64,000 nucleotides of DNA. Origin: Rhodospirillaceae bacterium. Lineage in GTDB: Bacteria; Pseudomonadota; Alphaproteobacteria; Rhodospirillales; Rhodospirillaceae. How positions within the stretch are numbered: the first letter of the stretch is position 1; the number at the start of each line of letters is the position of its first letter. The notes beneath the pieces were generated by a model. It worked only from the letters and a program-made list of their open reading frames with translations, was not told the origin of the DNA and did not search any database. Made by a program: the position numbers and the translations under genes. Positions 9,005-18,970 of this stretch are shown piece by piece. The stretch covers positions 248,001 to 312,000 of the forward strand of contig JAPKDQ010000001.1 in the NCBI GenBank assembly GCA_028822445.1. Direction: 5' to 3'.

Positions 9005-10288
9005 CTACGCCTTCGTTTTTCGTTCAATGGCGCGCCAGCCGATATCGCGACGGCAGAAGCCTCCGGGCCAGTCGATTGCTTCGATTGCTTTGTATGCGTT
9101 GGTCTGGGCCGCTATGACCGAGCCCCCCATGGCTGTTACACTAAGAACGCGCCCACCTGTTGCGGTCAGTGTTCCGTTTTCGTCTTTGGTGCCCGCGTGA
9201 AAGACGACAACGCCGGCTTGATCATTTGCTGTTTCGACACCTTTGATCTCAGAACCTTTTTTATAGGAGCCTGGATAGCCATTGGCAGCCATTACGACGA
9301 CCATGGCCGCATCGTCGTGCCAGCGCAGATTAAACCGATCCAATTGACCATCCGCTGCTGCAATAAGAGCGGGCAGAATGTCTGACTTCAGGCGGCGCAT
9401 CAGAACTTGGCACTCGGGGTCACCGAAGCGCACATTGTATTCGAGGACCTTGGTGCCAGATTTTGAAATCATGAGGCCAGCGAAAAGAACACCAACATAA
9501 GGCGTTCCCATGTCCACCATTGTCTTCACGGTCGGATTAATGATGGTGTTCATAACCTCTTCGGTGATGGCATCCGTCATCACTGGCGCGGGGGAGTAAG
9601 CCCCCATGCCACCGGTATTCGGCCCGATGTCCCCTTCGCCGACGGCTTTGTGATCTTGCGCTGAAATTAGGGGTAACGCATGCGTGCCATCAACCAGCAC
9701 AAAGAAGCTCGCCTCTTCACCAACCAGGAACTCTTCGATAACGACTTCGTTTCCAGCATCACCAAAGGCTTTGTCCGTCATCATCGAATCGACGGCTGCG
9801 TGAGCTTCTTCAATAGTGTCGCACAAAATGACGCCTTTTCCAGCCGCTAGGCCGTCTGTCTTTACGACAATGGGGGCGCCCTGTTCCGTGATGTAGGTTT
9901 TCGCCGCATTACTATCCTTGAAGCGCCCATAAGCTGCAGTTGGGACGCCGCTCTTCATGAGTAGGTCCTTCATATAGGCCTTGGAGCCTTCGATTTGGGA
10001 GGCCGCGGCGCTCGGCCCAAATGTTTTTATTCCTGCTTCGCGCAGCCGATCGGCTAGTCCCATAACAAGGGGGACCTCAGGGCCTACGACCACAAAATCG
10101 ACGGCCTTATCTTTTGCAAACCTAACCAGCCCGTCGATATCTTCCGCACTGATCGGCACGCACTCCGCCTCTTGCGCGATACCGGGATTGCCTGGCGCGC
10201 AGTAAAGGTGGTCGCAGAGCGGGGACGCTGCAATTGACCAGCACAGGGCATGCTCACGGCCACCACCGCCGACAACCAGTACATCCAT
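9005..10288 (-). CDS. purD: phosphoribosylamine-glycine ligase
   Basis: Second step of purine synthesis: ATP-dependent joining of glycine to phosphoribosylamine. The 427-residue product starts with the family motif VVGGGGREHALCW, contains the ATP-grasp loop (VVKTDGLAAGKGV) and the PurD signature RFGDPECQ. A CGGAGA ribosome site is about 8 bases upstream of the ATG. Length is normal. Confidence 0.97.
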   Translation of the reverse strand: MDVLVVGGGGREHALCWSIAASPLCDHLYCAPGNPGIAQEAECVPISAEDIDGLVRFAKDKAVDFVVVGPEVPLVMGLADRLREAGIKTFGPSAAASQIEGSKAYMKDLLMKSGVPTAAYGRFKDSNAAKTYITEQGAPIVVKTDGLAAGKGVILCDTIEEAHAAVDSMMTDKAFGDAGNEVVIEEFLVGEEASFFVLVDGTHALPLISAQDHKAVGEGDIGPNTGGMGAYSPAPVMTDAITEEVMNTIINPTVKTMVDMGTPYVGVLFAGLMISKSGTKVLEYNVRFGDPECQVLMRRLKSDILPALIAAADGQLDRFNLRWHDDAAMVVVMAANGYPGSYKKGSEIKGVETANDQAGVVVFHAGTKDENGTLTATGGRVLSVTAMGGSVIAAQTNAYKAIEAIDWPGGFCRRDIGWRAIERKTKA

Positions 10289-10502
10289 GAAAACAATCTC
10301 CGGTATTTAGTGTTGTATTTGTTTGGCGCAGAAGGCTTGTTTGTACAAGATCGTTGTTGCACCCCTATCATCTAATTCCAAGGACTAAGCGCTGATCTGA
10401 ATGGACACATGCCGCGACTAGCCGTCGCGTTGGGCAGTCATATCCGTTATAATTCTAACCTATGGGTGGTTTGGTCACTCACAATGGAAAGGAAGAGCTC
10501 TT

Positions 10503-10652
10503 ATGGGTCTCGTGGTTTGGATCGTTACGTTGATTGTCCTGTGCTTTCCCATAAGTCATATGCAAAAAGAACTAGCTGATGCCAAGGATATGAAGGTCTA
10601 CAGAGATGCCCTGTCCCCCATGTTCATGTCTACAAAGACTGAACGCGCGTAG
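10503..10652 (+). CDS. possible 49-residue membrane peptide upstream of xseA
   Basis: A short frame, ATG at 10503 to TAG at 10652, with a GGAAAGGAAG ribosome-binding stretch upstream. The predicted peptide has one hydrophobic helix (LVVWIVTLIVLCF) followed by a charged tail (MQKELADAKDMKVYRD). It ends 10 bases before the xseA start, which suggests a transcript shared with xseA. No family is recognised. It may be a genuine small protein or a leader peptide; conservation in relatives would decide. Confidence 0.4.
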   Translation: MGLVVWIVTLIVLCFPISHMQKELADAKDMKVYRDALSPMFMSTKTERA

Positions 10653-10662
10653 GCTCGTTGCT

Positions 10663-12120
10663 ATGGCTGATCAACCCGTGTCTTTCAACGTTCCAGAATT
10701 CACCGTCTCTGAGGTGTCCATCGCTCTTAAGCGCACCGTAGAGGACGCGTTTGGCTATGTCCGCATTCGCGGCGAAATTTCCCAGCCCAAGGTTGCGGCG
10801 TCGGGCCACTGTTATATGCGTTTAAAAGACGATTCTGCGGTTATCGATGGTATAATCTGGCGCGGCAGCATGAGTAAGCTCGCTCACCAGCCAGAAGAAG
10901 GTATGGAGGTCATCGCCTCTGGCCGCTTAACGACCTATCCTGGTCGCTCATCCTATCAGATTATTATCGAAACCTTTGAGCTCGCTGGAGAGGGGGCTCT
11001 CCTCAAGCTACTTGAAGACCGGCGCAAAGCGTTGGCAGGGGAAGGTCTATTTTCGGAAGACCGCAAGAAACCATTACCGCGCCTTCCTGATGTGATTGGT
11101 ATCGTGACTTCCCCAACGGGGGCGGTAATCCAAGATATACTCCATCGCCTTCAACATCGTTTCCCGCGTCGTGTTTTATTGTGGCCGGTCCGTGTTCAAG
11201 GTGTAGGATCTGCAGCCGAAATTGCACAAGCCATCAAGGGGTTTAGTGCATTGCCCCCGGACGGAGATATTCCCAGGCCAGACCTTGTGATCGTGGCTCG
11301 TGGTGGCGGGTCTCTGGAAGACCTTTGGGCGTTTAACGAGGAAGTTGTTGTTCGCGCCGCAGCGGGCTCGGAGATTCCGTTAATCTCAGCAGTCGGTCAC
11401 GAGACCGATACGACCCTGATTGACTTTGCCTCTGACCGCAGGGCGTCAACGCCAACTGCTGCGGCTGAAATGGCGGTGCCAGTCCGCCTCGAACTGATCT
11501 CCCAGGTCCGAGAAAATGGACTCCGATTGGAGCGGTCCGTTAATCGCTTATTGTCGGAAAGCACGCTCCAAATACAGGGGCTCGCTCGTGGCCTACCCAA
11601 TCTCAATCAGATGGTTGAGCAAAAGCAGCAAGATTTTGATGGTCTAATCGAGAGGTTAGGTGCCGGCCCCGCGCGGCTTTTGGTGGCCAAGAGCCAAGAG
11701 CTGTCAGTCGTTGCGACCGGTCTTAAGTCATCTCATTTGGCTCGCGATGTTCAGAGATACGAAAGGGTTATATCTGATTGGTCTAAACGCCTCGGTGATG
11801 CTTTGGGGCGGTCAACGGACCTCACTGGGGAACGCTTGGAGGGGCTCGCTGCTCGGTTGGAGTCTGTTTCACCTAAGCGGGTGTTGGAGCGCGGCTATGC
11901 CCTTGTTCGGGATGGGAACGGTAAACCGATTACGGTCGCGGTAGCAGCGGAGGAGGGCGCCCCTTGGCAAGTGGAGTTTAGCGATGGTGCTGTTAATGTA
12001 ACGGTGGAATTTGATACCTTCCAGCCCCTGGTTACAACACCTCTGAAGTCACCACCCCCCCGTAAACCTAAGTCTGGTAGTCAATCTAAGGCTGGTGGTC
12101 GCCAAGGGAGTCTTCTGTAG
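10663..12120 (+). CDS. xseA: exodeoxyribonuclease VII large subunit
   Basis: Catalytic subunit of the nuclease that degrades single-stranded DNA to oligonucleotides, working with XseB (not seen in this window). The 485-residue product has the N-terminal OB-fold (VRIRGEISQPK, GHCYMRLKDD), the TSPTGAVIQDI motif and the ARGGGSLEDLWAFN signature of the catalytic core, then long helices. The frame is open from 10606, but the start at 10663 (MADQPVSFNVPEF) matches the family. The stop is followed immediately by the ATG of an M23 peptidase gene. Confidence 0.95.
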   Translation: MADQPVSFNVPEFTVSEVSIALKRTVEDAFGYVRIRGEISQPKVAASGHCYMRLKDDSAVIDGIIWRGSMSKLAHQPEEGMEVIASGRLTTYPGRSSYQIIIETFELAGEGALLKLLEDRRKALAGEGLFSEDRKKPLPRLPDVIGIVTSPTGAVIQDILHRLQHRFPRRVLLWPVRVQGVGSAAEIAQAIKGFSALPPDGDIPRPDLVIVARGGGSLEDLWAFNEEVVVRAAAGSEIPLISAVGHETDTTLIDFASDRRASTPTAAAEMAVPVRLELISQVRENGLRLERSVNRLLSESTLQIQGLARGLPNLNQMVEQKQQDFDGLIERLGAGPARLLVAKSQELSVVATGLKSSHLARDVQRYERVISDWSKRLGDALGRSTDLTGERLEGLAARLESVSPKRVLERGYALVRDGNGKPITVAVAAEEGAPWQVEFSDGAVNVTVEFDTFQPLVTTPLKSPPPRKPKSGSQSKAGGRQGSLL

Positions 12121-12951
12121 ATGCGGTTGCTTGTTGTTTTTGTTACGCTTGCACTCTTGTGCGCCACTACGTCGGCAGGTTCTATTCATCTATCAGGTCG
12201 CATGGAACAGGGCGGCATCGTTTTCGGAACCGTTGACGCAGGCACCCAGATAACAGTCGATGGCCGTGCGGTCTCGGTATCTGATCGCGGACGTTTCATC
12301 TTTGGCCTGAGCCGCAATGCAAAACCTTCGTCCACCTTGGCGTTGAGCTATGCTGATGGTGGAGAAGCGACCCATGTAATTTCTGTCGCGCAGCGCGACT
12401 GGCTCGTCGAGCGAGTCGATGGATTGCCGCAAAACACTGTCACGCCAAACCCTAAGGCAGTGAAGCTCATCCAAGCCGAGAACGGTATGATTCTTGCCGC
12501 CCGCAATCGAACTGAGAAAACGCCATTTTTCGAAACGGGTTTTCTGCAACCGGCCCAAGGGCGCATTTCAGGCGTGTTTGGCAGTCAGCGCATTCTTAAT
12601 GGCAAACCGCTGTCTCCTCACTCTGGCCTCGACATTGCCGCGCCTACGGGGACTCTAATCGTCGCGACAGCAGACGGTATTGTGAGTTTAGTTCATGAGG
12701 GGATGATTCTCACCGGTAAAACGATAATGATTGATCATGGCTTCGGACTTGATTCGGTTTACATCCACATGAGTGAAATCAAGGTTGAGTATGGGCAAGC
12801 TGTGCGCCAAGGAGACCCCATTGGCGCGATCGGCATGACTGGCCGAACCAACGGCCCGCACCTTCATTTTGGCATTTCTTGGTATGGTGCGAAGCTTGAT
12901 CCCCAAGCGGTTCTGGCAGCCTTACCGGCTGGTGAGGGCCTTCTGAAGTAG
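12121..12951 (+). CDS. exported M23/LytM-type peptidase
   Basis: A 276-residue exported protein: signal peptide (LLVVFVTLALLCATTSAG), a beta-rich N-terminal part, and a C-terminal LytM domain. The zinc/catalytic motifs are complete: HSGLD (H-x3-D), an IHMS motif and GPHLHFG (H-x-H). Such enzymes cleave or regulate cleavage of peptidoglycan cross-links in the periplasm. Its ATG directly follows the xseA stop, so the pair is an operon. The 3' end overlaps the convergent lpxK gene by 30 bases. Confidence 0.92.
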   Translation: MRLLVVFVTLALLCATTSAGSIHLSGRMEQGGIVFGTVDAGTQITVDGRAVSVSDRGRFIFGLSRNAKPSSTLALSYADGGEATHVISVAQRDWLVERVDGLPQNTVTPNPKAVKLIQAENGMILAARNRTEKTPFFETGFLQPAQGRISGVFGSQRILNGKPLSPHSGLDIAAPTGTLIVATADGIVSLVHEGMILTGKTIMIDHGFGLDSVYIHMSEIKVEYGQAVRQGDPIGAIGMTGRTNGPHLHFGISWYGAKLDPQAVLAALPAGEGLLK

Positions 12952-13896
12952 CGCATCTAAACCTGCGTGGTTTTTGTACCGAGCAGTCACACGCAATACG
13001 TTGACCTGCTGACGCTGATCTGGAGATAAACGCATAGCGTCTTTTTCTGTCGTTACTGGCAATGCATCAAGCGAGAAAGCCTCATCTAAGATCGTCTGAA
13101 TATCCGCTGGCTTATAAAGATGATGATCGTCAAAGGGGTGCGCTGCGACAATAATAGCGCCTAAGTTTATCAGTGTATCGAAGAATTTCTTCGGTCTTCC
13201 AAGGCCGGCAAACGCGACAACTTTCTGTCTGTGAAGGTGAGCGGACTCAGGCCCAGCTTCCAGGGTGCCAGCAACGGTCGTGAGGAAGTTGGGTAATCGT
13301 GTTGTTAAAGCGGTGTCGTCTTGCCCCAGGATGATCAGGCCATTGGCACGCGAAAGTCCGGCGCGGACGTCTTCGCGCAAGGGGCCGGCGGGTATGATGC
13401 GATGATTGCCAAAGCCAACCGCCCCATCGACAACGAGGAGGGAGAGATCTTTATGAACGCTCGTGTGTTGGTGGGCGTCGTCGAGCACGATGACTGTCGC
13501 TCCGGCTGCAATAGCGGCTTTCGCTCCATCATATCGTTTGCGCGCGACCCAGGTTGTGCCATCTCGCGCGTGCAGGAGTGCCTCATCACCGACGTCTAAA
13601 GCCGTGTGGACATCAGGGTCGATGCGGACAGGACCTTTTAAGTGACCGCCATAGCCACGCAGGACGACCGCTGGTGTCTTGCCTAGTTCTTTAAGGCGTT
13701 TCACCAGATCGCGGGCGACTGGTGTTTTGCCGGCTCCCCCCACGGTTAAATTCCCAACCGAAATTACTGGCACTGAGACTCGCTCTGGCGATGCATGTTT
13801 GATGCGCCAAGCTGTGACGGCTCCATAGACGCTACCGATTGGGCTTAAGACCCGCCCTGCTGGGCCATCAGTTTGCCAAAAATCAGGATCGCGCAT
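12922..13896 (-). CDS. lpxK: tetraacyldisaccharide 4'-kinase
   Basis: Phosphorylates the 4' position of the lipid A precursor at the inner membrane. The 324-residue protein has the LpxK Walker A motif in SVGNLTVGGAGKTPVARDL, then VLRGYGG and VVDGAVGFGNH. It shows that the organism makes a lipid A. It starts three bases after the stop of the DUF374 acyltransferase. In many alphaproteobacteria waaA lies between these two genes; it is absent here. Confidence 0.95.
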   Translation of the reverse strand: MRDPDFWQTDGPAGRVLSPIGSVYGAVTAWRIKHASPERVSVPVISVGNLTVGGAGKTPVARDLVKRLKELGKTPAVVLRGYGGHLKGPVRIDPDVHTALDVGDEALLHARDGTTWVARKRYDGAKAAIAAGATVIVLDDAHQHTSVHKDLSLLVVDGAVGFGNHRIIPAGPLREDVRAGLSRANGLIILGQDDTALTTRLPNFLTTVAGTLEAGPESAHLHRQKVVAFAGLGRPKKFFDTLINLGAIIVAAHPFDDHHLYKPADIQTILDEAFSLDALPVTTEKDAMRLSPDQRQQVNVLRVTARYKNHAGLDALLQKALTSR

Positions 13897-13899
13897 GAT

Positions 13900-14637
13900 T
13901 CACGTGTCCCTCCGTGCAGGCGCAATTACTGTCTGACCAACCATTGCATCGGCGCGGTTGCTTACCGCAATTAAAGAGTGTTCCAATTCTTCCCGAAGCT
14001 GGCTCAAGTCCGACGCATCACAGTCCTGTGGGACCGAAATAGGGGCACCCCAAACGCGAGCACCTTTGGAAAAGGGTAGGGGAATGATGAGCTTATCCCA
14101 ACTCGATAAAAGCCTACGCCGGCTGGTTGCTACTGCTGCCGGGACAATGGTAACGCCAGAAAGTTTGGCGAGGGCGACTGCGCCGTCTCCAGACTGCATC
14201 CTGGGCCCGCGCGGGCCGTCAGGGGTGATGCCAACAGCTGTTCCGTTTTGCAACAGACGAACCAACTCCCGTGTCGCTTGGCTGCCGCCCTTGGAGCTTG
14301 ACCCAATTACCGTCGAGATGCCGAACCAGGACACGGTCTTGGAAATGAGGCGCCCATCGGCATGGGCGGAAATGAGCATGTGAAACGCTGCCCGCGATGG
14401 CCAGCAATAGGGCATGAGAAATAGCCGGTTGTGCCAGAAGGCGATAATAACTGGCTCCGACCCTGCCCAAGCCGCCTGGGTTACGTCCTTATTTTCATCT
14501 ACCCAAGAGCTAGTCACCCGCACGATCCAAACATAGCCAGCCGCGATCATGCCGAGCAGGCTCTGAACCAAAGTATTCCGGAAAAAGGCCTTGCGCAGGC
14601 TTTTCATGATGACAGCGGATTCCTTTGAGGTGCCCAT
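13900..14637 (-). CDS. DUF374 lysophospholipid acyltransferase-family protein
   Basis: A 245-residue DUF374 protein, related to the lauroyl/lysophospholipid acyltransferases. It has an N-terminal membrane segment (LVQSLLGMIAAGYVWIV), the AFWHNRLFLMPY motif, SAHADGRLI (replacing the usual H-x4-D) and TPDGPRGPR. The family is linked to lipid A or lipopolysaccharide assembly because its gene clusters with lpxK, as here. An in-frame ATG at 14607 is an alternative start. Confidence 0.85.
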   Translation of the reverse strand: MGTSKESAVIMKSLRKAFFRNTLVQSLLGMIAAGYVWIVRVTSSWVDENKDVTQAAWAGSEPVIIAFWHNRLFLMPYCWPSRAAFHMLISAHADGRLISKTVSWFGISTVIGSSSKGGSQATRELVRLLQNGTAVGITPDGPRGPRMQSGDGAVALAKLSGVTIVPAAVATSRRRLLSSWDKLIIPLPFSKGARVWGAPISVPQDCDASDLSQLREELEHSLIAVSNRADAMVGQTVIAPARRDT

Positions 14638-14724
14638 GCGGCAGCTCAGCTCATATTACATAAAAGTGCCAGAGGATAACCTGTTCGTTCTGTCGCGTCG
14701 AACGCCTCGTTTCTCTTTCCTGTC

Positions 14725-16065
14725 CTAGCTGCCAGCCACGCTCATTCCATCGATGCGGATTGTCGGGCTGTCGATGCCGCGGCTTAGATCCAGGTCGTTC
14801 GCCGGTGTTACGGACATGAACATCTCCTTTAGATTACTGGCGATGGTGATCTCGTTTACTGGATAGGAGATTTCCCCGTTCTCAATCCAAAACCCGCCGA
14901 CGCCACGGCTATAATCACCGGTAACGCCGTTGACCCCTTGGCCAAAGGCATCGGTCACAAAAAGACCGGTTTGAATTTCGGCGATCAGCTCTTCTGGTGT
15001 CTGTGAGCCTGCTTCCAAAACCACATTGGTGACCGACGGAGAGGGTGGAGACGAAGGGCCCCGGCTGGCGTGTCCGGTGGGTGTTAATCCAAGTTTTCGG
15101 GCTGAGCGAAGATCAAGCACCCATGTTGTTAGCACGCCGTTATCGATAAGGTTGCGGCGCATGTTGGCTAAGCCTTCTGCATCGCAGGGTTTAGACCGCA
15201 GTCCACGCGCCCGATGTGGGTCCTCAGAGACTATAATGCCGTCGGAAAAAACAGCCTTCTCCATATGATCTTTGAGGAATGTTGTGCCGCGTGCTACGGC
15301 AGCCCCATTGATGGCGCCGAGGAAGTGGCTCACCATGCCGCTTGCCGCGCGGGATTCGAAAACTATCGGGAATTTTCCGCTCTTAATTTTACGGGCGCCT
15401 AGTTTTCTAACGGCGCGCTCTCCTGCTGCGCGACCCACTTCTTCTGGTGTTTTAAAATCCTCTGCATAGACCGCCGAGGTGTACTCGTAGTCAGTCTCCA
15501 TGCCAGTTTCCACATCACCGGCGAGAACAGACGCTGAAAATGAGCCGCCGGTGCTTTCGTATGCCCGTTGAAAGCCGTTGCTTGCTGCGATGGCGACGCG
15601 GGTGCGGCCCCAATTGGCTTGTGCTCCTTCTGAGTTGGTGACGCCTTTGATGGCGCGGGCAGCTTCTTCGCAGGTGCGGGCTGCTTCAATGAGGGTCTCG
15701 GTTGAGATGTCATCGGGATCGCACATATCCAGATCGATTAAGTCCGTCGCCAACTGATCCGGATCGGCCAAGCCCAGCAATTCATCGTCAGGAACGGTTT
15801 TGGCCATGGCGACGGCTCGGTCGACCAATTCAGATAACGCTTCTGGTGACCGATCCGATGACGAGACGATGGCCTGTTTTTTCCCGACCAGAACGCGCAA
15901 GCCGATATCGCCACCTTCCGAATGTTCTAATTGCTCAAGTTCGCCTAAGCGATAGGTCACGGACGTTGATTCACCATCCGCAATGATTGCATCAGCGGCA
16001 TCAGCGCCGGCCGTTTTGGCTTTGGCGATGAGGTCAGTCAGAACGTTAAGGGACTCTTCGGACAC
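14725..16065 (-). CDS. pmbA: TldD/PmbA-family metalloprotease subunit PmbA (TldE)
   Basis: A 446-residue PmbA protein. With TldD, PmbA forms a peptidase that processes modified peptides and antitoxins; PmbA itself lacks the metal motif and is the structural partner. Recognisable parts are LGELEQLEHSEGGDIGLRV, NGVTGDYSRGVGGFWIENGE and the DLDLSRGIDSP C-terminus. The frame opens with TTG at 16098, but GTG at 16065 has a TTGGAG ribosome site six bases upstream and gives the normal N-terminus (MSEESLNVLTDLI). It follows ubiD by 14 bases. Confidence 0.93.
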   Translation of the reverse strand: MSEESLNVLTDLIAKAKTAGADAADAIIADGESTSVTYRLGELEQLEHSEGGDIGLRVLVGKKQAIVSSSDRSPEALSELVDRAVAMAKTVPDDELLGLADPDQLATDLIDLDMCDPDDISTETLIEAARTCEEAARAIKGVTNSEGAQANWGRTRVAIAASNGFQRAYESTGGSFSASVLAGDVETGMETDYEYTSAVYAEDFKTPEEVGRAAGERAVRKLGARKIKSGKFPIVFESRAASGMVSHFLGAINGAAVARGTTFLKDHMEKAVFSDGIIVSEDPHRARGLRSKPCDAEGLANMRRNLIDNGVLTTWVLDLRSARKLGLTPTGHASRGPSSPPSPSVTNVVLEAGSQTPEELIAEIQTGLFVTDAFGQGVNGVTGDYSRGVGGFWIENGEISYPVNEITIASNLKEMFMSVTPANDLDLSRGIDSPTIRIDGMSVAGS

Positions 16066-16079
16066 ACTGTTCTCCAAAC

Positions 16080-17597
16080 TTATGTTTTGTCTTTCCAAAT
16101 CGGCGCGCCGCTTCCGGGTAGGCCGTAATCATTCCATTTTTTTGTCACGAGGTCGACGATGTCATCGTCCATACTGATCTTCTCACCCCAATCCCTGTTG
16201 GTCTCGGGTGGAATTTTTGTCGTCGCATCTAGGCCGAGTTTTCCGCCCAATCCAGGTTGCGGCGACGCGAAGTCGAGGTAATCAATGGGCGTGTTTTCTA
16301 TCACGGTGATGTCTCTCGCTGGATCCATACGTGTGGAAATTGCCCACATTACGTCTTTCCAGTCGCGTGCATTTATGTCGTCATCAACGACAATGACAAA
16401 CTTCGTATACACAAACTGACGCAAGAAGCTCCAAACCCCCATCATCACTCGTTTGGCATGACCAGCGTATGACTTCTTCATGCTAACCACTGCGATGCGA
16501 TAACTGCACCCCTCGGGTGGCAGCCAGAAATCGACGATCTCTGGAAACTGCTGGATCAACAGAGGAATGAAAACCTCGTTTAATGCTTCCCCGAGAATGC
16601 TTGGTTCGTCGGGTGGCCGACCTGTGTAGGTCGAGAGGTAAATTGGTTTCTTGCGCATGGTGACAGCAGATATCTGAAAGACAGGGAATTGTTCTACCGA
16701 ATTGTAGTAACCAGTGTGGTCACCATAGGGGCCTTCGTCGGCGTACTCATCTAGCAATACATGACCTTCTAGAACGATTTCTGCCTCTGCTGGCACTTGC
16801 AGCGGAATTGTCTTGCAGTTGACGAGGTCAACTTTCCGGCCGCGCAGAAGCCCGGCGAATTGGTACTCGGACAATGTATCGGGAACGGGCGTTACGGCTG
16901 CGAGTAACGTTCCCGGATCAGCGCCAATGACTGCCGCGGCGGGAAGAGGTTCAGCTTTGCTCTTTTTCCAGCGGTCATATTGCCCGGCACCTCCTCGGTG
17001 CTTGAGCCAGCGCATCAGTGTTTTGTTTTTGCCCGTGACCTGCATTCTGTAAATGCCGAGGTTGGCGACGTCCCGCTTGTCATCACCGGGGCCTTTGGTG
17101 ACCACGAGCGGCCATGTGATCAGCGGTGCTGGTTCACCTGGCCAGCAGTTTTGGATTGGCAGTTTTGTAAGATCGATATCATCGCCCGTAAGAACAACCT
17201 CTTGGCAGGGTGCTTTGGAAACTATGCGTGGCTTCATAGCCATTACGGTTTTGAGTAGTGGAAACATCTCCATCGCTTCGCGCCAACCACCGGGTGGTTC
17301 TGGCTGCTTTAGAAAAGCAAGGGTTTCCCCAACTTCGCGAAGTTTGTCTGGCTCGCGGTCCATGCCCCAAGCCACTCGCTCAACGGTCCCAAACAGGTTT
17401 GCTAGAACTGACATGCCATAGGGGCTGCCATCATCTCGGATGACATTCTCAAAAAGTAGTGCTGGTCCGCCTTCAGCAAGTATGCGGGTCTGTATCTCCG
17501 TCATTTCAAGATTGGGCGACACGGGTGCGGATACACGGGCCAATTGACCATCGCGCTCCAGGCGTTCAATGAAATCACGTAGGGAAGAAAAGGGCAT
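16080..17597 (-). CDS. ubiD: 4-hydroxy-3-polyprenylbenzoate decarboxylase
   Basis: Decarboxylates the prenylated 4-hydroxybenzoate intermediate of ubiquinone synthesis using prenylated FMN made by UbiX (not in this window). The 505-residue product has the family start ([17 protein letters not shown]), [19 protein letters not shown], and [13 protein letters not shown] with a catalytic Glu region. The ATG at 17597 is preferred to an upstream one at 17678 because the family begins near FSSLRDF; no strong ribosome site is visible. It is on the same strand as ubiA, one gene upstream. Confidence 0.95.
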   Translation of the reverse strand: MPFSSLRDFIERLERDGQLARVSAPVSPNLEMTEIQTRILAEGGPALLFENVIRDDGSPYGMSVLANLFGTVERVAWGMDREPDKLREVGETLAFLKQPEPPGGWREAMEMFPLLKTVMAMKPRIVSKAPCQEVVLTGDDIDLTKLPIQNCWPGEPAPLITWPLVVTKGPGDDKRDVANLGIYRMQVTGKNKTLMRWLKHRGGAGQYDRWKKSKAEPLPAAAVIGADPGTLLAAVTPVPDTLSEYQFAGLLRGRKVDLVNCKTIPLQVPAEAEIVLEGHVLLDEYADEGPYGDHTGYYNSVEQFPVFQISAVTMRKKPIYLSTYTGRPPDEPSILGEALNEVFIPLLIQQFPEIVDFWLPPEGCSYRIAVVSMKKSYAGHAKRVMMGVWSFLRQFVYTKFVIVVDDDINARDWKDVMWAISTRMDPARDITVIENTPIDYLDFASPQPGLGGKLGLDATTKIPPETNRDWGEKISMDDDIVDLVTKKWNDYGLPGSGAPIWKDKT

Positions 17598-17976
17598 GTG
17601 GCGAATTCTGCCGTTGTTCGAGAGGTGCGGGATCCGGTCTAGCCGGCTCTCCCGTTGGCTTAAAGGTTCGGCCCACAAGGCGTCAAGATTCTCAGTGGGT
17701 TTTCCGATTCGGAGATAACGGAAAAAATGAGCGGTCGTTTGGTCGCCGCTCCGCAGTTAAAAATAGATATCTCACATCAATGTGGCTTTTATGGCATGTT
17801 TCTACGCCGTCAGTTCTTGTATGCTAGAATAGCTAAAACCCATAGTTTAAGTGATGTGAGTGAACAGTCACATGCTCGAAAAGGCTTAGCTGATGCAGTC
17901 CCTTGGCGTTGTATTTGGCTCACTATTTTTGTTTTTTGGGTGCGGACGGCTGAGGCAATGCGACCTGAGGCCCAAA
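17598..17976. other. 379-base stretch between ubiA and ubiD without a recognised gene
   Basis: Both flanking genes run on the minus strand, so this is the leader of ubiD. Short open frames on both strands have no family resemblance and no convincing ribosome sites. No terminator with a T-run was found. A ubiD promoter here is likely but no box is clear enough to name. Confidence 0.5.
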
Positions 17977-18912
17977 CTAAAATTTTGAAATAAGTATCGC
18001 AATTGCGATGAGTAGCCCGGCATCCCGATTGGATCGGAAACGGGTCAAGCAGTTCGCCGCATCGTCGCTGTCTAGTGTGGCCGCCTGCCAGGTGAAGTGA
18101 AATGCGGTGGCGCTCAGTAATGCGCCCGTACTCCATGAAAACCCTGTCAGCCCTATAGCAACAGCGATAAGTACGATGGTTAGAGCGTACATTGCGATGA
18201 CAAATGGCAGTGTCTGCTTTCCCAAGGCGAGGGCAGTTGATTTCACACCAATCAACTCATCATCTTCTTTGTCCTGATGTGCGTAGACCGTGTCGTAACC
18301 CAGGGTCCAGAAGAAACCTGCCGCATAAAGCGCGACCGCAGGCCAAGCCAAAGACCCTGTAATGGCCGTCCACCCCATTAGTGCGCCCCAATTAAAGGTG
18401 AGGCCAAGCCAGGCCTGGGGCCAATAGGTGATGCGTTTCATGAAGGGGTAGGTCAGAACTAGAACAAGTGAGGCTATGCCTAGGGCAACTGTGGTGGTGT
18501 CGAGTTGCAGGAGCACGATCAAACCCACAAGAAGCTGAAGGCCTAGAAATACCCAGGCCTGCCGCACTGTAACGTCGCCGGCTGGGATCGGGCGTTGGGC
18601 AGTCCGTGCCACTTTGGCATCGAAATCACGGTCGACGATGTCGTTGTAGGTGCAGCCCGCACCGCGCATGACTATGGCGCCAAGCGCAAACAGAAGTATG
18701 AGGTCGTATCGTGGCTGACCTAGTTCGACCGGAGTGGCGAGCAAGACCGCCCAAACGCAGGGCCAAAATAGCAGCCAGGTGCCAATAGGACGGTCCATGC
18801 GGGCTAGAATTAGATAGCCTCGGGCCCATGCTGGGGCGAGCCGGACCCAGCCGTCCTGTGTCATGTCCGATTTGTCGGACTGCAGTGATTGTGATGGCTT
18901 GGTCTCGGTCAT
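17977..18912 (-). CDS. ubiA: 4-hydroxybenzoate polyprenyltransferase
   Basis: Integral membrane enzyme that attaches the polyprenyl tail to 4-hydroxybenzoate in ubiquinone synthesis. The 311-residue protein has many hydrophobic helices and both Asp-rich substrate motifs: YNDIVDRDFDAKVART and YDTVYAHQDKEDDELIGVKS. The RMDRPIGTWLLFWPC start is typical. It is divergent from rsmE with 58 bases between starts, the usual alphaproteobacterial layout. Confidence 0.96.
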   Translation of the reverse strand: MTETKPSQSLQSDKSDMTQDGWVRLAPAWARGYLILARMDRPIGTWLLFWPCVWAVLLATPVELGQPRYDLILLFALGAIVMRGAGCTYNDIVDRDFDAKVARTAQRPIPAGDVTVRQAWVFLGLQLLVGLIVLLQLDTTTVALGIASLVLVLTYPFMKRITYWPQAWLGLTFNWGALMGWTAITGSLAWPAVALYAAGFFWTLGYDTVYAHQDKEDDELIGVKSTALALGKQTLPFVIAMYALTIVLIAVAIGLTGFSWSTGALLSATAFHFTWQAATLDSDDAANCLTRFRSNRDAGLLIAIAILISKF

Positions 18913-18970
18913 ACTGTCTGTAAACTAAGGAGATCATCTGTCAGGAACAATCCTTCTTTGGAACTCAGTT

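Noticed and set aside
10606-10662. Longer N-terminus for xseA
   Set aside because: Cys-rich, unlike the family, and overlaps the small frame; start at 10663 fits.
17727-17993. 88-codon plus-strand frame between ubiA and ubiD
   Set aside because: No recognisable motif and it runs into ubiA on the opposite strand; likely chance.
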